Source: Oryzias latipes (Eukaryota > Chordata > Actinopteri > Beloniformes > Adrianichthyidae). From it: 64,000 nt of DNA. Positions 47,853-61,113 of the stretch are shown piece after piece. Numbering within the stretch: position 1 is the first letter of the stretch; every line of letters begins with the position of its first letter. Made by a program: the position numbers and the translations under genes. The stretch is taken from positions 19,947,311-20,011,310 of the forward strand of contig NC_019866.2 of NCBI RefSeq assembly GCF_002234675.1. Reading direction: 5' to 3'. The notes under the pieces are model-generated. The model ran no database searches, was not told the DNA's origin, and saw only the letters and a program-made list of their open reading frames with translations.

Positions 47853-50800
47853 ATGGACACCGGAGAGTTCATCTCCACCGTGGAGAACATGGACCCGAGC
47901 TTAACGGAATTAGGGGACGAATTCACTTTAGGAGACATTGACGGTGAGTTCACTGGGTTTTGTCAACACACTCAGGTGTTGTTATTATTTTTTAATTATA
48001 GTAAGTGTCCGTCTTCCACATATGTTCTAAGCCTAGAAAACTAAGATATTTCAGTAGCTCTTAACACACAGGGTTTATTATTAATTTAGTTTGTAGCTAC
48101 GTTTATTTTTGTGGGAAATACACGTAAACTTGTCTCTGCTTTTCCGTTTCCTGTTGGATTCATTCAATATTTTACTAAACAAAAGCTATTTTTCGTTATT
48201 TGTTAAATTAAAGGTGCAAAAAAAAAAAGCTAGAGATTAAAAATGACTAGAAATTCACCCAAACTAGTGTCATTTTTCAAAACTGACGTTTTTTTAATGA
48301 GGCAAAGCGGCTGTCGAGGAATACCAGTCAGTCAAAACTGAGAAAGCATCACCTGTGTGTTTATTATTTATATAAAACATGAAGGAAGATAGCATAAAAA
48401 TTATAATATAATATTAGCAGAACATAGGCTTCTATTGGTAAAGCAAAATGAAAAATATTTAAAGAAAGAACAAGACAGTTGAAAAGGTTGTGGTCGTTAT
48501 TTTCCAGCTTTATTATGAAGGAATTACTTAAGAATTGCACTGATGTCTGCATTCCTTGCGTTTTTTGATAGGTAAGACAGATGTGTTGTTACTATTGTCA
48601 AAGGCAAATCTGTCAGAGGGTAAAAGGACAGAGCTTTTGGTTGAACACTAGTCACCAGATCCCCATTAGTGTGGAATCTCATTCAATGTCACCAGACTGG
48701 ACTGATGAAATGTGGGTGTGTTCTACATAGAGAACTATAGAATGGTACTAGGTGTATAACATTATTATGAGGCAGAGACCATCAAGATGCAGTGAGAAAC
48801 TGCTCTTTTATTTTGAAATTCTGTCATTTTGGTTTTTGCTTCAATGCAAACTGGTGAAGAAACATTAAAGCACCCACCAGCAGAACATCTATCATTGAGT
48901 TAAAACAAACAAACCTTCTAAAGCTCTCATCCCTTACATGCATTTAAATTCTCAAAGCCTTTTGCTCACATTAGAAGTCATTTTTTGTTTTTTGATTGTA
49001 TGATTAAATCCTTGGCTTCCCTTCCCTGTCTTTTAATCTTTTCGACTGTTGGTTACATAACGTATTTTCTTTGCTCTCAGCTCCCCCTTTTGATGGATTT
49101 ACTTTGTGTCTGCTTGTTTAAAGCTTTGGAGGCTCAGAGAAGTGTTGTCCCGTCTGCTGCACAGTACGGATGAAGACGAGCATGTCTGCATGAGAATGCG
49201 TTCAAAAAACTGCTTTATGTCTAACTTTCACACCATTATTGCGTTTGTTGCACCTCTTTAAACACACGCTCAGAGATGAAGTTGTTTATTTTAAGACACA
49301 AAGGATCATTGCTTTATACGCTTTGTTTACTGTCTGCGTTCCCCCGGCAACAACCAAAAAAAGGGCAAACAACATTTTTCCGATGTGCCACAGGTGACCG
49401 GCGGAGTCTGAGGACTCACTGCCCATCGTGACATTTTCTGTAGGAGTAGGAAAACAAGTTATTTTAAGATCAAATGATGCTACAAAGCCATAAAATTGCA
49501 AACAAAATGACCAGTTTTAAAGATATAGAAGAAAAGGACTTCTTCCAAATGCTTTTATAAATTGCAGATCTTAGCCAGATTGTCTTAAAATGATTAATTT
49601 ATACCTTAACAGAAGCTTTGTCATCCTTCTTATTAAAAAAATCATTTGAAGGATTTGTTTGTTGGACTTTCAAAATGTATGTGATCCTGCTAAAAATGAA
49701 TTTCCTATATTTAGATTATAAAATTTACATTATACATTTATTAGAAACACAAACTGCTGTCATTTGTAAAATATTGATTCAACAAGATTTTAAAGCTAAC
49801 ATTTGTGAAATACTCTGTCAGTTTAAAGAATTTATGAGATTTATTTAAACAAGATTATACTTTGATTTAAAAGTTGTTTTATTTTTTACAATCTTGTTTT
49901 GTATTTTGGCCCAAATTAGCTTATTCATGAAACAGGTTTTACACAAAGCAGTTGTTAGATTATTCAAAAAAGGTGAAAGTTGCACTTTTAAAACTGTTAA
50001 TGCTTTTTTGCATTTTAAATATTTTTATTCTGTTTTTGTTAATTTGCTCATTCTGGTCCCAACCTCCAAATTTCAGTGTGTCTGTATTCGCACACGTGGT
50101 TATAAATTGAAACCCTGTTACGGAAGCATATTTTTAATCCTCAGTTGTTGTTTTTTTTCCAAGAAACTTGATTGAAGGAATATTTTTGAATAATGGCATG
50201 ACAAACAGTGAAATAAATATTTCTTATTCAAACTGTCATGATAAGGTATGAAAAAAAAATTGCATTCATTTTTTTGTTTGCTGATGATACTGCTGTTTCA
50301 GGAAACAACTTCAGAAAGTTAACAGAAAATTGAAGAAAATATTTTCTACTCAAAGTGCTTTCTTCAGAAGGAATTTTGTTGGTCTATTACACCAAATGAA
50401 GTTGGTAGTTGTAATTGGTTTACAGCTTTTAAATAAGGTACTTTGTGTATAAAAAAAAATTCACACTGTTTACATTCTGCTTAAATATGTAAATTATGTT
50501 TTAGGGGTTGCATGGAGGAAGAGGGAAGCATAGATTGTTGTCCAAACCTTAAAATTCTGTTTATTTTAAATATCTTTTATGTGATAGTTTAACACGTGGG
50601 TAGCTTTTGTTCAGCTTTTTTTTGTCAAATATCATGCTCCTGTTCACTCATGGTTGGTTTGTTCCTGTTTGGGTTTGACTTTTAGGTCATTTGAAGAAAT
50701 GGTAATTCAACATAACTGAATAAAACATTTGAAGTTTTCCCTAAAATCATCGTATAGACGGGTCATTTTATGTTTTAGGAGAATTCCAAGCACAGAAACC

Positions 50801-53800
50801 ATATTTTTTGCTGCACATTGGTGGTTTATTGTTCCCCATCAGCTGTGTATTATTGTATATCAGGACTGTAAAATCTGCAACAAATCGAATTTATAGATGT
50901 AAACTTAGCATTTAAAATCTTCATTGAAATCATTTCAAATCTTAATCTAAAATGCAGGTTGTTATTTTTAGTCTGGTTTGTTCTGCTAATGCAAATTAGT
51001 CTGTTTAGCCGTACAATTCCATCAAATTACTGTTTATTTCAGCACAAACTAAACATCTAAAGTCACAGTTCTGGCGTCTTTACTAAATGATTAATCTGAT
51101 CTACAATTTCCATCACAAAGAGAGAAAGTTTTAAATGTGACATTTGCCTATTTCTTTTTAATTAAAGCAATCTAACAATGAATAAATTATTTAGAGAGAG
51201 CTGAGTTGTAATGATCAATTAATCAAAATGTTATCAATCTTCTGTCAGAAAATGCAGTAAATATTAACTATTATTTGAAAACAATTGATTCATATAATTT
51301 CCTGAATTTCTTGAGCTAAATGAAGAAGTTTCTGATCGTTTTTAATGCAGGAGTTTATCATTTTACTCATGAAAAGTCGACCTTTGTTCAGTTTTATTCA
51401 CTCGTAAATTTGCATACATTTGCATAAAGCACTTAAACAAACTTTACTTTAAGCAAAACTGGTTCTATGGTAGATTTTAGGCAAACAAATTTAGCACTTT
51501 ATTATCTTTGTAGATGGCTTAGACATTTCATATATAATTATTAAGTTGGCCCTTTAAGAAAAAACTCTGTGGTGCTGAAAAAAGAGAAATCCCCAAGACG
51601 ACGGCATGCAGCTCCTCACAGCTGCGTCCATGGATGCCTTGTCGTTTGCATTGTCCTCTTCGCTTCTTTGCAGCAGGACTAAGTTCAAGGCTGCAGAGCA
51701 GTAGTGACCCTGACAGTTGAAGCCACGCGCTCCATCTGTGGCGTGGGGACCGTCACTGTCACGAACCCAGAGGCTGTTTGCCAAAGTCTTCAAGCTCCAA
51801 AGTCTGCTGAGTTGCACAACAGCAGTTCTTTGACAAATGTTGTGCTGGAATTCTGAAACATTTTTGTTGTGACTCTACTGTGGGTTGAATGAATGAATGA
51901 ATGAATGAAGGAATAAATGAATGAAGGGAATGAATGAAGGAATAAATGAATGGATGAATGAATAATTTATTTTTTTAAATTGATTCTTAATTATTAGATC
52001 CTTGTTTAATTATTTAAAACAGAATTTTTGCAGCTGTAGCTTGAATCGAGTTGCATTTAGTCAGTTATTGTGTTCTGGAGTGGTTCATCAGACACATTTA
52101 TGGAGACTGGAGTGACCTCCCTCCAACCATATCACCCCACATTTCCTCTAAGGTTAATCAAGGATACCTGTGGAGGCTGCTTTTTATGGATAGGTTATGA
52201 ACAGTAGCTCTGTTTATGTGTCGGTTCAAGGTCACATCAGGAACACGTGCAAACGCTCTTCGTCTTGTGCAACGAGCTTTATTTAAAACTACCTGGAGGC
52301 AAATCCACATTCATTTTCATAGCATTTTGAGCTTAAAGAAATTCCGTTTTCTTTATTTGTTTTAGTTGCATCTAGTGAAGGAAATGGTCGTTCTAATCTG
52401 AGTTTAAATAAGTGTAAGGCCTTAATGTTTTGATGCAATGTTTGTTTCTCTTCAGAGATGCTGCAGTTCGTCAGCAACCAGGTGGGAGACTTCCCAGACC
52501 TGTTTGAGGACCACATGACCCAAGCGGGCTCCCTGCAGAGCAGCGGCGCCGGCTCCGCCCCTCAAGCAGCCGCTCAGACCCATCAGACTCCACCTGCAGC
52601 CGTCTATCAGAGTCCTAACCCGAGCCTGGCTTCCTCCCAGTCTCTCTCTCCTCAGTGTGTACCCCCCACACCTCCTCTCACTCCTGCACAGTCTCCCCCC
52701 ACCATCCCAGCCGCCACAGTACAGCAGCACCAGGTGACGCGCAGTCCTCCGCTGCTGCAGCCGCGGCCTCCGGCTGTCCAACCCATCCAGCCTCAGCCAC
52801 AGCCGACGGCCCAACCAACAATCCAGGTAGAAACTCTGGAGACTCTATTCCAAATCCTTCGAGACGCATGAAAGTGTTGTTGAATAACAGACTGTTTGCT
52901 TCGCTGCAGGTGCACACTCAGGGCGTTCCTGTGCAGACTCACAGTTTCCCGGTCCACACCCTGGTTCAGACCCACAGCCAGACCCCCCTCCCCATCCAGA
53001 CGCAGGCTCCACAAACCGTCATGATTGCCTCTAATGCCGGACAGTCCCGTTTTATCCAGAACTCCGTCATTTGCCATCAGAGCCCAGGTCATAGTTTCCA
53101 AGGTGACTACAAAGGGAGATGCTGTTTGCATGAAGTTCAGACTTTAAAAGAGTCTCCTTTATATTTCTAGTCCTAGCTGTCCTTATGGGTTGTCGAGCTT
53201 CCACTTTATTGTGAAGGAAATGTTTTTTTTTTTAAATCTTAGTCTTGCAGCCACAAATGCAGAGCATCATGACGTCTCCCCAGCTGCAGCCAGTAACCAT
53301 TCAGCATCAGCGCGTTCTGACGCCCACTGGTCAGACCATCCAGACTCTCTCCACAGCGCCCACCACAGTGCACACCATGCAACAGCAGGTGCAACAAGTG
53401 CAGCAGGTGCCGGTAAGTAACTCCTCTGTTGTAACCAATAGGAAATATGTTTTCCTGTTTCACTCAGGGTTGGAATTTGTTTCCCTCCAGGTTCTGGTCC
53501 AACAACCTCAGATTTTGAAGACGGACTCTCTGGTTCTCACAACCCTCAAACCAGATGGAACACAGGTGTTGTCCACCATGCAGAACCCTGCAGGCATCAC
53601 CACCCTTACCACGCCCATCCAGAACACCGCTCTCCAGGTCCCGGTACATCTAGCACAGACCTCCTGGGTAAAATGCAGATGTTGTCCTTGAAAGTTTCGG
53701 CTGAACGCCTGATTTCTGTCCTCAGACTTTGATGGGAAGCAACATTCTGACCACCGTCCCGGTTATGATGGGAGGAGGAGACAAGCTGCCAATCAAACAG

Positions 53801-56800
53801 CTACAGGCAGCCTCCCCCAACGCTCCCGCCGGAGTCAGACCGAGCATGGAACAGAACCAAGGGATGGTAGGAGGCATGGGGCCTGGAGTGGTGGTTAAGG
53901 AGGGTGAGAGGAGGACAACTCATAACATCATCGAGAAGAGATACAGATCCTCAATCAACGATAAGATCGTGGAGCTCCGGGACCTGGTGATGGGCAGTGA
54001 TGCAAAGGTAGGACAGACAGGTTTAAAGGCTGTGGTGATGAAGAGCTGCTTTGAACCCCGCCCCCTCCTCCTCCTCTGTGTTGTGGTCAGATGCACAAGT
54101 CCGGAGTGCTCAGGAAGGCCATTGATTACATAAAGTACCTGCAACAAGTCAACCACAAGCTCCGGCAGGAGAACCTGGCTCTGAAAGTGGCGAACCAGAA
54201 GAACAGTGAGTGTTTGATCAAAGCTGAGTTCACGAGTCCACTTCCGACTGCGCTGACCTGATCTGTCTGTCCCAGAGCCCGTGACACTTCCTGAAGACGT
54301 GGAAATGAAGCAGGAAGTTGTGATGATGTCACCTCCAGCCTCAGATTCTGGTTCCGGTTCACCCCATCAGTACTCTCCTTACTGTGTGGACTCTGAGCCA
54401 GGCAGCCCCTTGCTGGATCATGATCAGGTGAAACACATGATAAGAGGATTAACCGATGCTCTGAGCTCAGTGATCACTGTTTTTTGATGCCAAGTGAACC
54501 TTCAGATCAGGAGTAAACCAACAGAAACTGCTTTAATCTCCCCCTTCAGGCCATGAGAGGAACTACATAAACACTGATAACAGGAGGTTAAGGTCATCAT
54601 CCTCTCAGTCAGACTTTCTTTTCCAAGTTTAAGTTTATTGCTTAAACACAGAGATTATTTTTATTTGAATGATCAACATCCTCCACCATTTTTTCCATGT
54701 GTATCCTTAATCTAAAAAAAAAAAGACTCTTAAAAAAAAAATCACGTATTGCGAATCAGAAGCAAAGTCTTCAGTCGGTCGGTAGGCGTCAGTGTTTTAG
54801 TGAACCCGTGTCTGGTCCCTCAGGTGAAGAGCGAGCCGGATTCTCCCTCATCAGTTGGAGTGATGGATCGCTCTCGGCTGCTTCTCTGTGCTCTGACGTT
54901 CTTCTGCCTGTCGCTCAACCCTCTGCCCTCACTGCTGGGCTCAGAGTCCTCCGGGACATCCGGCCCTCCTGCAGGCCATGGCCCATCAAGGACCCTTGTC
55001 TGGTTCCCAGCTCACACGCAGGACTTTGGTGAGCACATCCCCCGTTTATCTGAGGTCAACTACCTGAATTTAGTGACTTAGACCTCGTCTCATGTTTTCT
55101 TTCTCCTCCTCAGCGTCATGGCTGCGGTGTCTTGTGCCGTGGGTGATTGTGTGGGTGTTGAGTGGCGTGGGGGCAGTGTGGGGGTGTGTAAGGGTGCTGT
55201 ACCTGTGGGAGCCTGTGACACCCCTTCACTCGCCCAATTCTGTGTCCTTCTGGAGGCACCGCAAGCAGGCAGACGTGCACCTGCACAGGGTGAGCCAGAC
55301 TCATGAGGGCAGGATTTCTAACCCATTTTAGAGAAATTACAGTTTTGCTTTTTTTTCTGTTATTGGTGAAAAAATGAATAGACAATGTCATTTCCATTTA
55401 TTCCAGCAGGAAATGTCACACTTTACCCTCTTTGTCACCATTTCCCCCATGTCTCTCCTATCCTGCAGGGGGATTTTTCAGCAGCAATGGCCAGTTTAGA
55501 AACCTGCCTGTCCGTCTTGACCAGAGCTCTCCCCTCCTGCGGTCTGGACTTGCTCTGTTCTCTTTCCTGGAACCTGATTCGCTACTTATTGCATCGTCCG
55601 ACTCCTCTCGGCTGGTTGGTGCACCAAATTGGAGGAAAGCACGAAGGGGAGGAGTCCAGGACAAGCGCAAAAGACGCGGCGCTGGTTTACCACCGGCTGA
55701 GTCAGCTGCAGCTCACAGGTCGGTGTGGAAAACACCCAAACGCACTCAGAATCGTCTCAAAGAGTTTTGAAAGACGTTTTCAATCTTCTACAGGAAAGCT
55801 GCCTCAGCGCAGCAGCCTGTGGGCTCTGTCGGTCTCTCTGAGTGCTGTCAACCTCAGCGAGAGCGCTCAGGGAAAGATGGCGCCGGCTCAGCTCGCTCAG
55901 ATTTACGTCACCGCAGCCATCGCCCTGCGCACTGTCCTGGGCCACCATCTCTCTTGTCTGCCTGTATGTTTGCTGCTCGGTTCTTTGTCTTGTAGTGATC
56001 CGATATGCTCTCATAGTTGGCATCACTCCTACTGTCTGTCTCCCAGGGTTACCTTTTGAGTTGTGCAGAGAGCGTGGCAAACCAGTCGGACACTAAGCCG
56101 GTACCAGACTGCCTGCGCTGGCTCTTCACTCCGCTGGGGAGGCAGTTCTTCCTGAGCTGCGAATGGTCGGTGAAGTCAGAGACCAGTGACAGCGTTTACG
56201 CCTCTCAGAGGGATCCAGGTTGGTTTCTGTCAACTAAAGTGAAAGCTCGCTCTGGAAGAGTCACAGTTTTCCTTCTTCTGCAGTTGATCCCATCGCCCAG
56301 CTGCACCGCTGTTTCTGCCGGAAGCTTTTGGAGAGAGCAGTTCACACGCTAATCCAGCCACAGAGCGATTCCGACACTAACTGTCGCAACTCTGACTTTG
56401 GGTAAAACACCTAGCAGCTGACCTTCACTTGAAGAAACCCTTTTTTTTGTCCATAACTAACAAATAACCCGCTTACCATGCAGAGAGTTTTCCAGCGCGC
56501 TGGAGTTCCTCGAGTTGTTGAACAGCTGCACGGAGGACTCCTCTTCAGCTCCTCCCCCTTTCTCAAGCTCACCTAACCAAACCGCCATGCCAGGTATGAC
56601 CAGCACGAGAGGAAACTTTATGAAGAAAGTAAAGCTGATATTCGATTTAGTTCAGCCAAAAAAGGCAAATTCAAAATAAGGTCATTACAAGGAGTTACTC
56701 AAAGAATGCATCAAACCAAACAAAAACCACAAGGATCCATTTGAGTCTTTATTGTTCCAAAAAAGCCAAATGTTCTTTACTGTATTTCAATCAAAACTTG

Positions 56801-59310
56801 TATAAGTGATAAACCCACAGAGCAGAGGACACAATCCCTGTACTGAGCGTGCAGATGGACAACAGCAGGGAGAAAAATTCCTTCCAGGAACGTCCAGCAG
56901 AACCAGGATGTCTCTGGATTCTGTAGCAGTGTCTTCATTAAAAAGCATGTTTAAAATGAGCAAATCAAGAAGCAAAGGAGTTCGAGTTCTTCTTTTTATT
57001 ACCTCCTTTTTACTGACCCGGCATTTCTGAAAGAAGTTATGATCATCTTATCCCATAATTCCTTGTGTTTCAACATTCAGAGCAAAAGCATAATTTACCG
57101 CTTTTTCAGCTTTAAAAAAAAAACATTCCTCCTGTAATTCTCTCAGCGCACAAATCTCCATTTGAATCTTTCTTGTCTTAAAGAAACTGAGGACAAACTG
57201 AGAATTTAAACACAAAAAGAGACATAAAACAACAATGGAACACCAGTTAAAGATAAAAGAAAAAAGAAGATGGAAACTGCCACGTGACATTTCCATTCAT
57301 GAATAAAAAATCAGACAGAATGAAGGTTTAATAAGCAGAGAACAAACACCCTGTGCTTGTTGGATCAACTGGCTTCAATAGGAAAGAGAATGGATTTAAT
57401 CATCTTAGCAGATAAATGTTGATTTATTACCAAAACAGAAATGTTCCCCTTTCCTCTCATTAAACTGATGATTGAAAGGAAATGATAATTGATCACTTTT
57501 TTAATGGCAGTGGGAGACCCGGTGTGCCGTTGGTGGGCTCTGGTGCTGAAGGCGGCCGTCCACTGGCTGCAGGGCGACGATGTTGCTGTGAAGTCACTTC
57601 TGACCGAAGCGGAGCGAATGCCGAGAGCTCTGCACGTCCTCGAGTAAGTGTCGGACAACAGAAACGACTAAAACAGGTTGTTCCTGGAGAGTTTTGCTCG
57701 ATCGGGGAATCACCGTTCGGACTTGCTGTGATGGGATGTTTGCTCTGTTTCAGCCACCCCCTGCCCAAAGCCGTGCTGCTTCTTTGTAAGGTGGTTCAGA
57801 TGAGCCTGTGCTCTCTGAAGGGAGAAGGCCTGATCGCCTGCCTGGCTCACTGCGACCGAGCCAGCGGGTACCTGCGCTCCAGTGTCTCTGTGCCGCTCGG
57901 CCTGTCTGGAAGCTGGCTGAACAAGGTCAGGTGCAACAACGCATCAGCTTTTCCTACACATCTGCCCTGTGATCAGAGGCTTTAATCTGAGATCATCGGC
58001 CGTCCTCTTCATGATGCATGTTGGATACGCTCCTAAAGGTCACCATGCATCAGCGTGTGGGGCTGTGTGAGTGTGTGCACAGTGTGGGTGGCAGGAGGTG
58101 GCTGTGGTGCATTGTAGTTGCATTGCATGATCCTGAAGCTGAGTGCGATGCGTCTGCAGTGCAATACAGAGGCCTCCCAGATCTGCACGCACCCGCTCCA
58201 CACCGCTCCACATGCCACGAAATGGCTCTTGATTTTTGGCGTGCATGCTGGTGCTGGTGATGGGATCGGCTTTGATCAAACTTCTGCAACAGCTTCAACA
58301 ACAAATGCATTCCTTCAAATGTGTTCTAATGGATGTGAAAAAGCAGACAGTAACTCCCCTTCTCTTTCTTTCTCCTCCAAGGGGGTGGAGCTCCTGGTCT
58401 GTGATCTCCTGTTGACCTTAAGGACCAGTTTATGGCAGCGAGCCGGCAGCAGTAACGGCGAACCTGGTCCAGCGCCTGGAACACAGCTGTCTGGTTTTCA
58501 AAGAGACCTGAGCGCACTCCGAAAGCTCACGCAGTGCTACAGGCAAGCGCAGCACAAGGTACTGCCTGGCTTTACGGAACCACACCTTTCTGATTGATTT
58601 CTGGGCAAAACCCGCCTCATAGGTGACTCACCTTCGTCTTTCTGTAAATGATTCATTCACAACAACAGGCCTCTTATCATTAACGAATTGTTCTTCACTG
58701 ATAGCAAATGTCCTCCATAGGTTCTCCATTATTTCCCATCATGCTCTCTATGTCACCACAGGGACATATTTAAAAAATGCATAATCTTGTGAATATTTTT
58801 GATGGTTTTTTGCTCAAAAAGAGGCTTAAAAAATGAAATTCTTGCTGCATCTGCACTTCTTCATCTGTGGTGTGTTTACGTCAGCTTTTCCTTCATGAAA
58901 CCACCGTGCGGCTGATGGCGGGAGCCAGCCCAACGAGAACCCATCAGCTGCTGGAGCACAACCTGCGCCGCAGGACCCACAGCTCATACTCAGCCGGTAC
59001 AACACCATCCGCTCTTCTTTAAGTGCAACATACTTTGGGATGTCACTAATCTGTCTTTTTTTTTTCTCCCTCACAATCTCTGCTGTTTTCAGAGGGTGAG
59101 TGCATTCTAGGTGAAAGGGAGAGAGCCCACGCCATTCTGCTCGCCTGCCGTCACCTCCCCATGCCCCTGCTGACCCCACCAGGACACAGAGCGCGCCTGC
59201 TGGCCGAGGCCAAGCGGACTCTGGAGCGCGTGGGAGACCGCCGGTCCCTGCAGGACTGTCAACAGATCCTGCTGCGCCTCAGCGGGGGCACCACCATCGC
59301 TGCTTCCTAA
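47853..59310 (+). CDS. srebf2: SREBF2, sterol regulatory element-binding protein 2
   Basis: Complete in 20 coding exons: 47853-47943, 52456-52826, 52910-53102, 53243-53412, 53491-53643, 53726-54007, 54091-54205, 54276-54427, 54824-55028, 55114-55289, 55469-55718, 55794-55963, 56047-56218, 56284-56401, 56484-56593, 57511-57643, 57754-57925, 58382-58558, 58885-58996, 59093-59310. All phases agree; 1,179 residues (human 1,141). An acidic activation segment ([31 protein letters not shown]) is followed by a Gln/Pro/Thr-rich region and the bHLH-zipper at about 388-455, with [19 protein letters not shown] including the SREBP-specific tyrosine 399. DRSR at 524-527 heads the first membrane helix, where site-2 protease cuts. 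A luminal loop (543-579), a second helix (~580-602) and the C-terminal regulatory domain that binds SCAP follow ([54 protein letters not shown]). It acts as an ER-membrane precursor that, when sterol is low, moves to the Golgi and is cleaved to activate cholesterol synthesis and LDL-receptor genes. The luminal RSVL motif is altered to RTLV (565-568). It hosts mir-33. Confidence 0.97.
47944..52455. other. SREBF2 intron 1
   Basis: 4.5 kb AT-rich intron. It holds a tetranucleotide repeat (gaat)n at 51887-51965 and a GC-richer patch at 51554-51817 that is open on the minus strand for 87 codons. No other gene or RNA recognised. Confidence 0.7.
51887..51965 (+). repeat. GAAT tetranucleotide microsatellite
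   Basis: Imperfect tandem gaat/gaag units (gaatgaatgaatgaatgaat) in SREBF2 intron 1. Confidence 0.9.
54428..54823. other. SREBF2 intron 8
   Basis: 396 bases with A-rich runs near 54715 and 54733. Nothing else recognised. Confidence 0.7.
56594..57510. other. SREBF2 intron 15
   Basis: 917-base AT-rich intron separating MPxxG-coding exon ends. No RNA or repeat recognised. Confidence 0.7.
58102..58169 (+). ncRNA. mir33a: mir-33 microRNA precursor in a SREBF2 intron
   Basis: The intron 57926-58381 contains gtgcattgtagttgcattgc at 58107-58126 (mature arm to 58127), identical to vertebrate miR-33a-5p. The flanks fold: 58102-58128 pairs with 58143-58169 with two mismatches (58107:58164 and 58118:58153) and some G:U pairs, and a loop of about 14 bases lies between. 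In mammals mir-33a also lies in an SREBF2 intron; it is co-transcribed with SREBF2 and represses ABCA1, NPC1 and fatty-acid oxidation genes. That position is kept here. The 3' arm (cagtgcaataca) differs from the mammalian star strand, although pairing is preserved. Confidence 0.95.
58559..58884. other. SREBF2 intron 18
   Basis: 326 bases, AT-rich, with no recognised feature. A short atgttctc/gttctccattatttcc stretch near 58715 shows no identity. Confidence 0.65.
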
Positions 59311-61113
59311 ACACATTTTGAGTTTTTCCTGTACATAAACCCGCTTTCCTCAACTACTTAAAAGTTGCAGTGCTGCAGCACCCCACCTTCTGGCCATTAG
59401 TGGTACTTTGAGCCTCTTTAGCATTGAGGGAGCCCGCTCTTCCCCCTTCCAATTCAGATCAGATCAAAACCGTTTCAGTTCTATGTTAAATTCAATCAAT
59501 CTTGGGACAAACAAGCAAACGGGTCCAAGAAACAGTGATATGAGAAAAGGGAACATTATCTAAAAGCTGCTCACTACTGAGCTGCAGGACACAAAAACGG
59601 ACAATCAGAGTCGGACAGAAGCTCAGAGCGTGCTGCTGTAACAGCTTTAGTTTGAGACTTTGAAGGGTTTTGCAGTTTTCTAGAGGAGACGGCAAACGTC
59701 TGAGTTTGGCTGTCCTACAGGATGCAAACAGGAAAGCTTACTAGCTGTGCAGTGCAGGGTAGTGTGTCTTTGTATCTACCTCAAACACTGTAAAATACCA
59801 GTGTTGTACTTCGACGCAAATGTCCTTTGTTACCCTCGGTTGCAGCTAAATTCCCATTTGTTGTTAGGACCGCTGGCCTGCCTCCCCCTGCTGGAGACAT
59901 GCAGCAGCTTTAAGAATTTGGCTCGCAGCTGCAGAAGCTGCAATCACGATGAAGGCCCACTGATGAAGGCTCCAGGGAAACCTTTGGACTTGACAAACAT
60001 TTACATAAGGGAGGGAAGCGCCCATGCAAAGGCCTGTTTGCACACAGGCACACAAATGCGTATGCGCATTACTTTTGATGTCGTTATGCTTGTATATACA
60101 TGTACAAAGGCAGATACGCGGTTCTAGATGTAACAGGAAGTTTTTCTGCTTCTGCTTGACACTCGTCTGTGCTTGGGAGGCTTCAGGTTGAATTCCTCCA
60201 AACTTTTTCCTCAGACGTTCACGTAAGGTTGCCTTCCAGCAGCAGCCGTGGTCGTTTACCAGCTGACTCCATCCAGCTGTTCAGCTTCATACGTTGAGTG
60301 TTTGGAAGGATGTTTGGAAACATGAAAACAAAAACGGATGAATCAAATTTTCCAAAAGGAGGTTCCTGCCTTGGAAGACTCTGAAGCAAAATGACCTTGA
60401 TGTTCTGTATTCATTCATGTTCTAAGCCGCTTTGTTCCTTTTGGGGTCACGGGGCTGCTGCTGCCTATCCCGGCCACTGGAGGGTGAAGGCAGGGGACAC
60501 CCTGGACAGGTTGCCAGTCTGTCGCAGGGCCACAAATCACACCGGTCTGATCTGACAGAGTTTGTCTTTTCAGATCTCTGTCCTGTTTTCTTTTATTTGT
60601 AATTGTTGACGTGTATGTGCCGCAGCACTTTGGTTGTTATTTTTCTTTGCTCAGAGTAATGTATTTAAAGGTATTGGTAATGTTTTTGTGGGGCGGTTTT
60701 GTTAAAGGTGGGCTTTTCTTTTTCTTTTTTTTTTGAAGAAATCATCTTTAGGATCAGAGGGGCATCTCAAAAAAGCTCTTTTTTTGTTTGTACATAACAA
60801 TTCTTCATCTAAAATGTAAGCTTTGTCTGCAGAACTCACTCCTATAGTTAATAATAAATAATGTTTGGAGATTTTAGGATCTATGGGTATACGGGCTGGA
60901 AATGTCAGGAATCAGTTTTCACGTCAAACTACAGTCAAAGGAACATAGAAAGGTTTAATCCGTTTGCATTCAAACTCTCTGACCGGTCAAGCGTCGGTCG
61001 TCAGCCTTTAACCAGTGCTTTTTTTTTTTTTTTGGTTTTCTTTGAAATTGTTACTTTATTTTTGTCTTTTGCCCTATCAAATGTATGTCTTTCTTTTAAA
61101 GTTTTATAATAAA
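59311..61113 (+). other. srebf2: SREBF2 3' untranslated region
   Basis: Long 3' UTR of up to 1.8 kb. The best distal polyadenylation hexamer is AATAAA at 61108-61113, preceded by T-rich runs. A reverse-orientation LINE-type tail is embedded at 60412-60545. Frames at 59747-60127 are not convincing genes. Confidence 0.6.
60412..60545 (-). repeat. LINE-type tail repeat, reverse copy in SREBF2 3' region
   Basis: Contains tttggggtcacggggctgct, tatcccggccactggagggt and acaccctggacaggttgcca, the complements of landmarks in the copies at 46425 and 63778. Confidence 0.8.

Noticed and set aside
52655-53170. 171-codon frame overlapping SREBF2 exons 2 and 3
   Set aside because: It is in the wrong frame through exon 2 and becomes the true frame only in exon 3; a by-product of an open intron.
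55385-56059. 224-codon single frame
   Set aside because: Intron read-through: it spans two SREBF2 exons (55469-55718 and 55794-55963) with open introns between; the spliced model matches SREBP-2 better.
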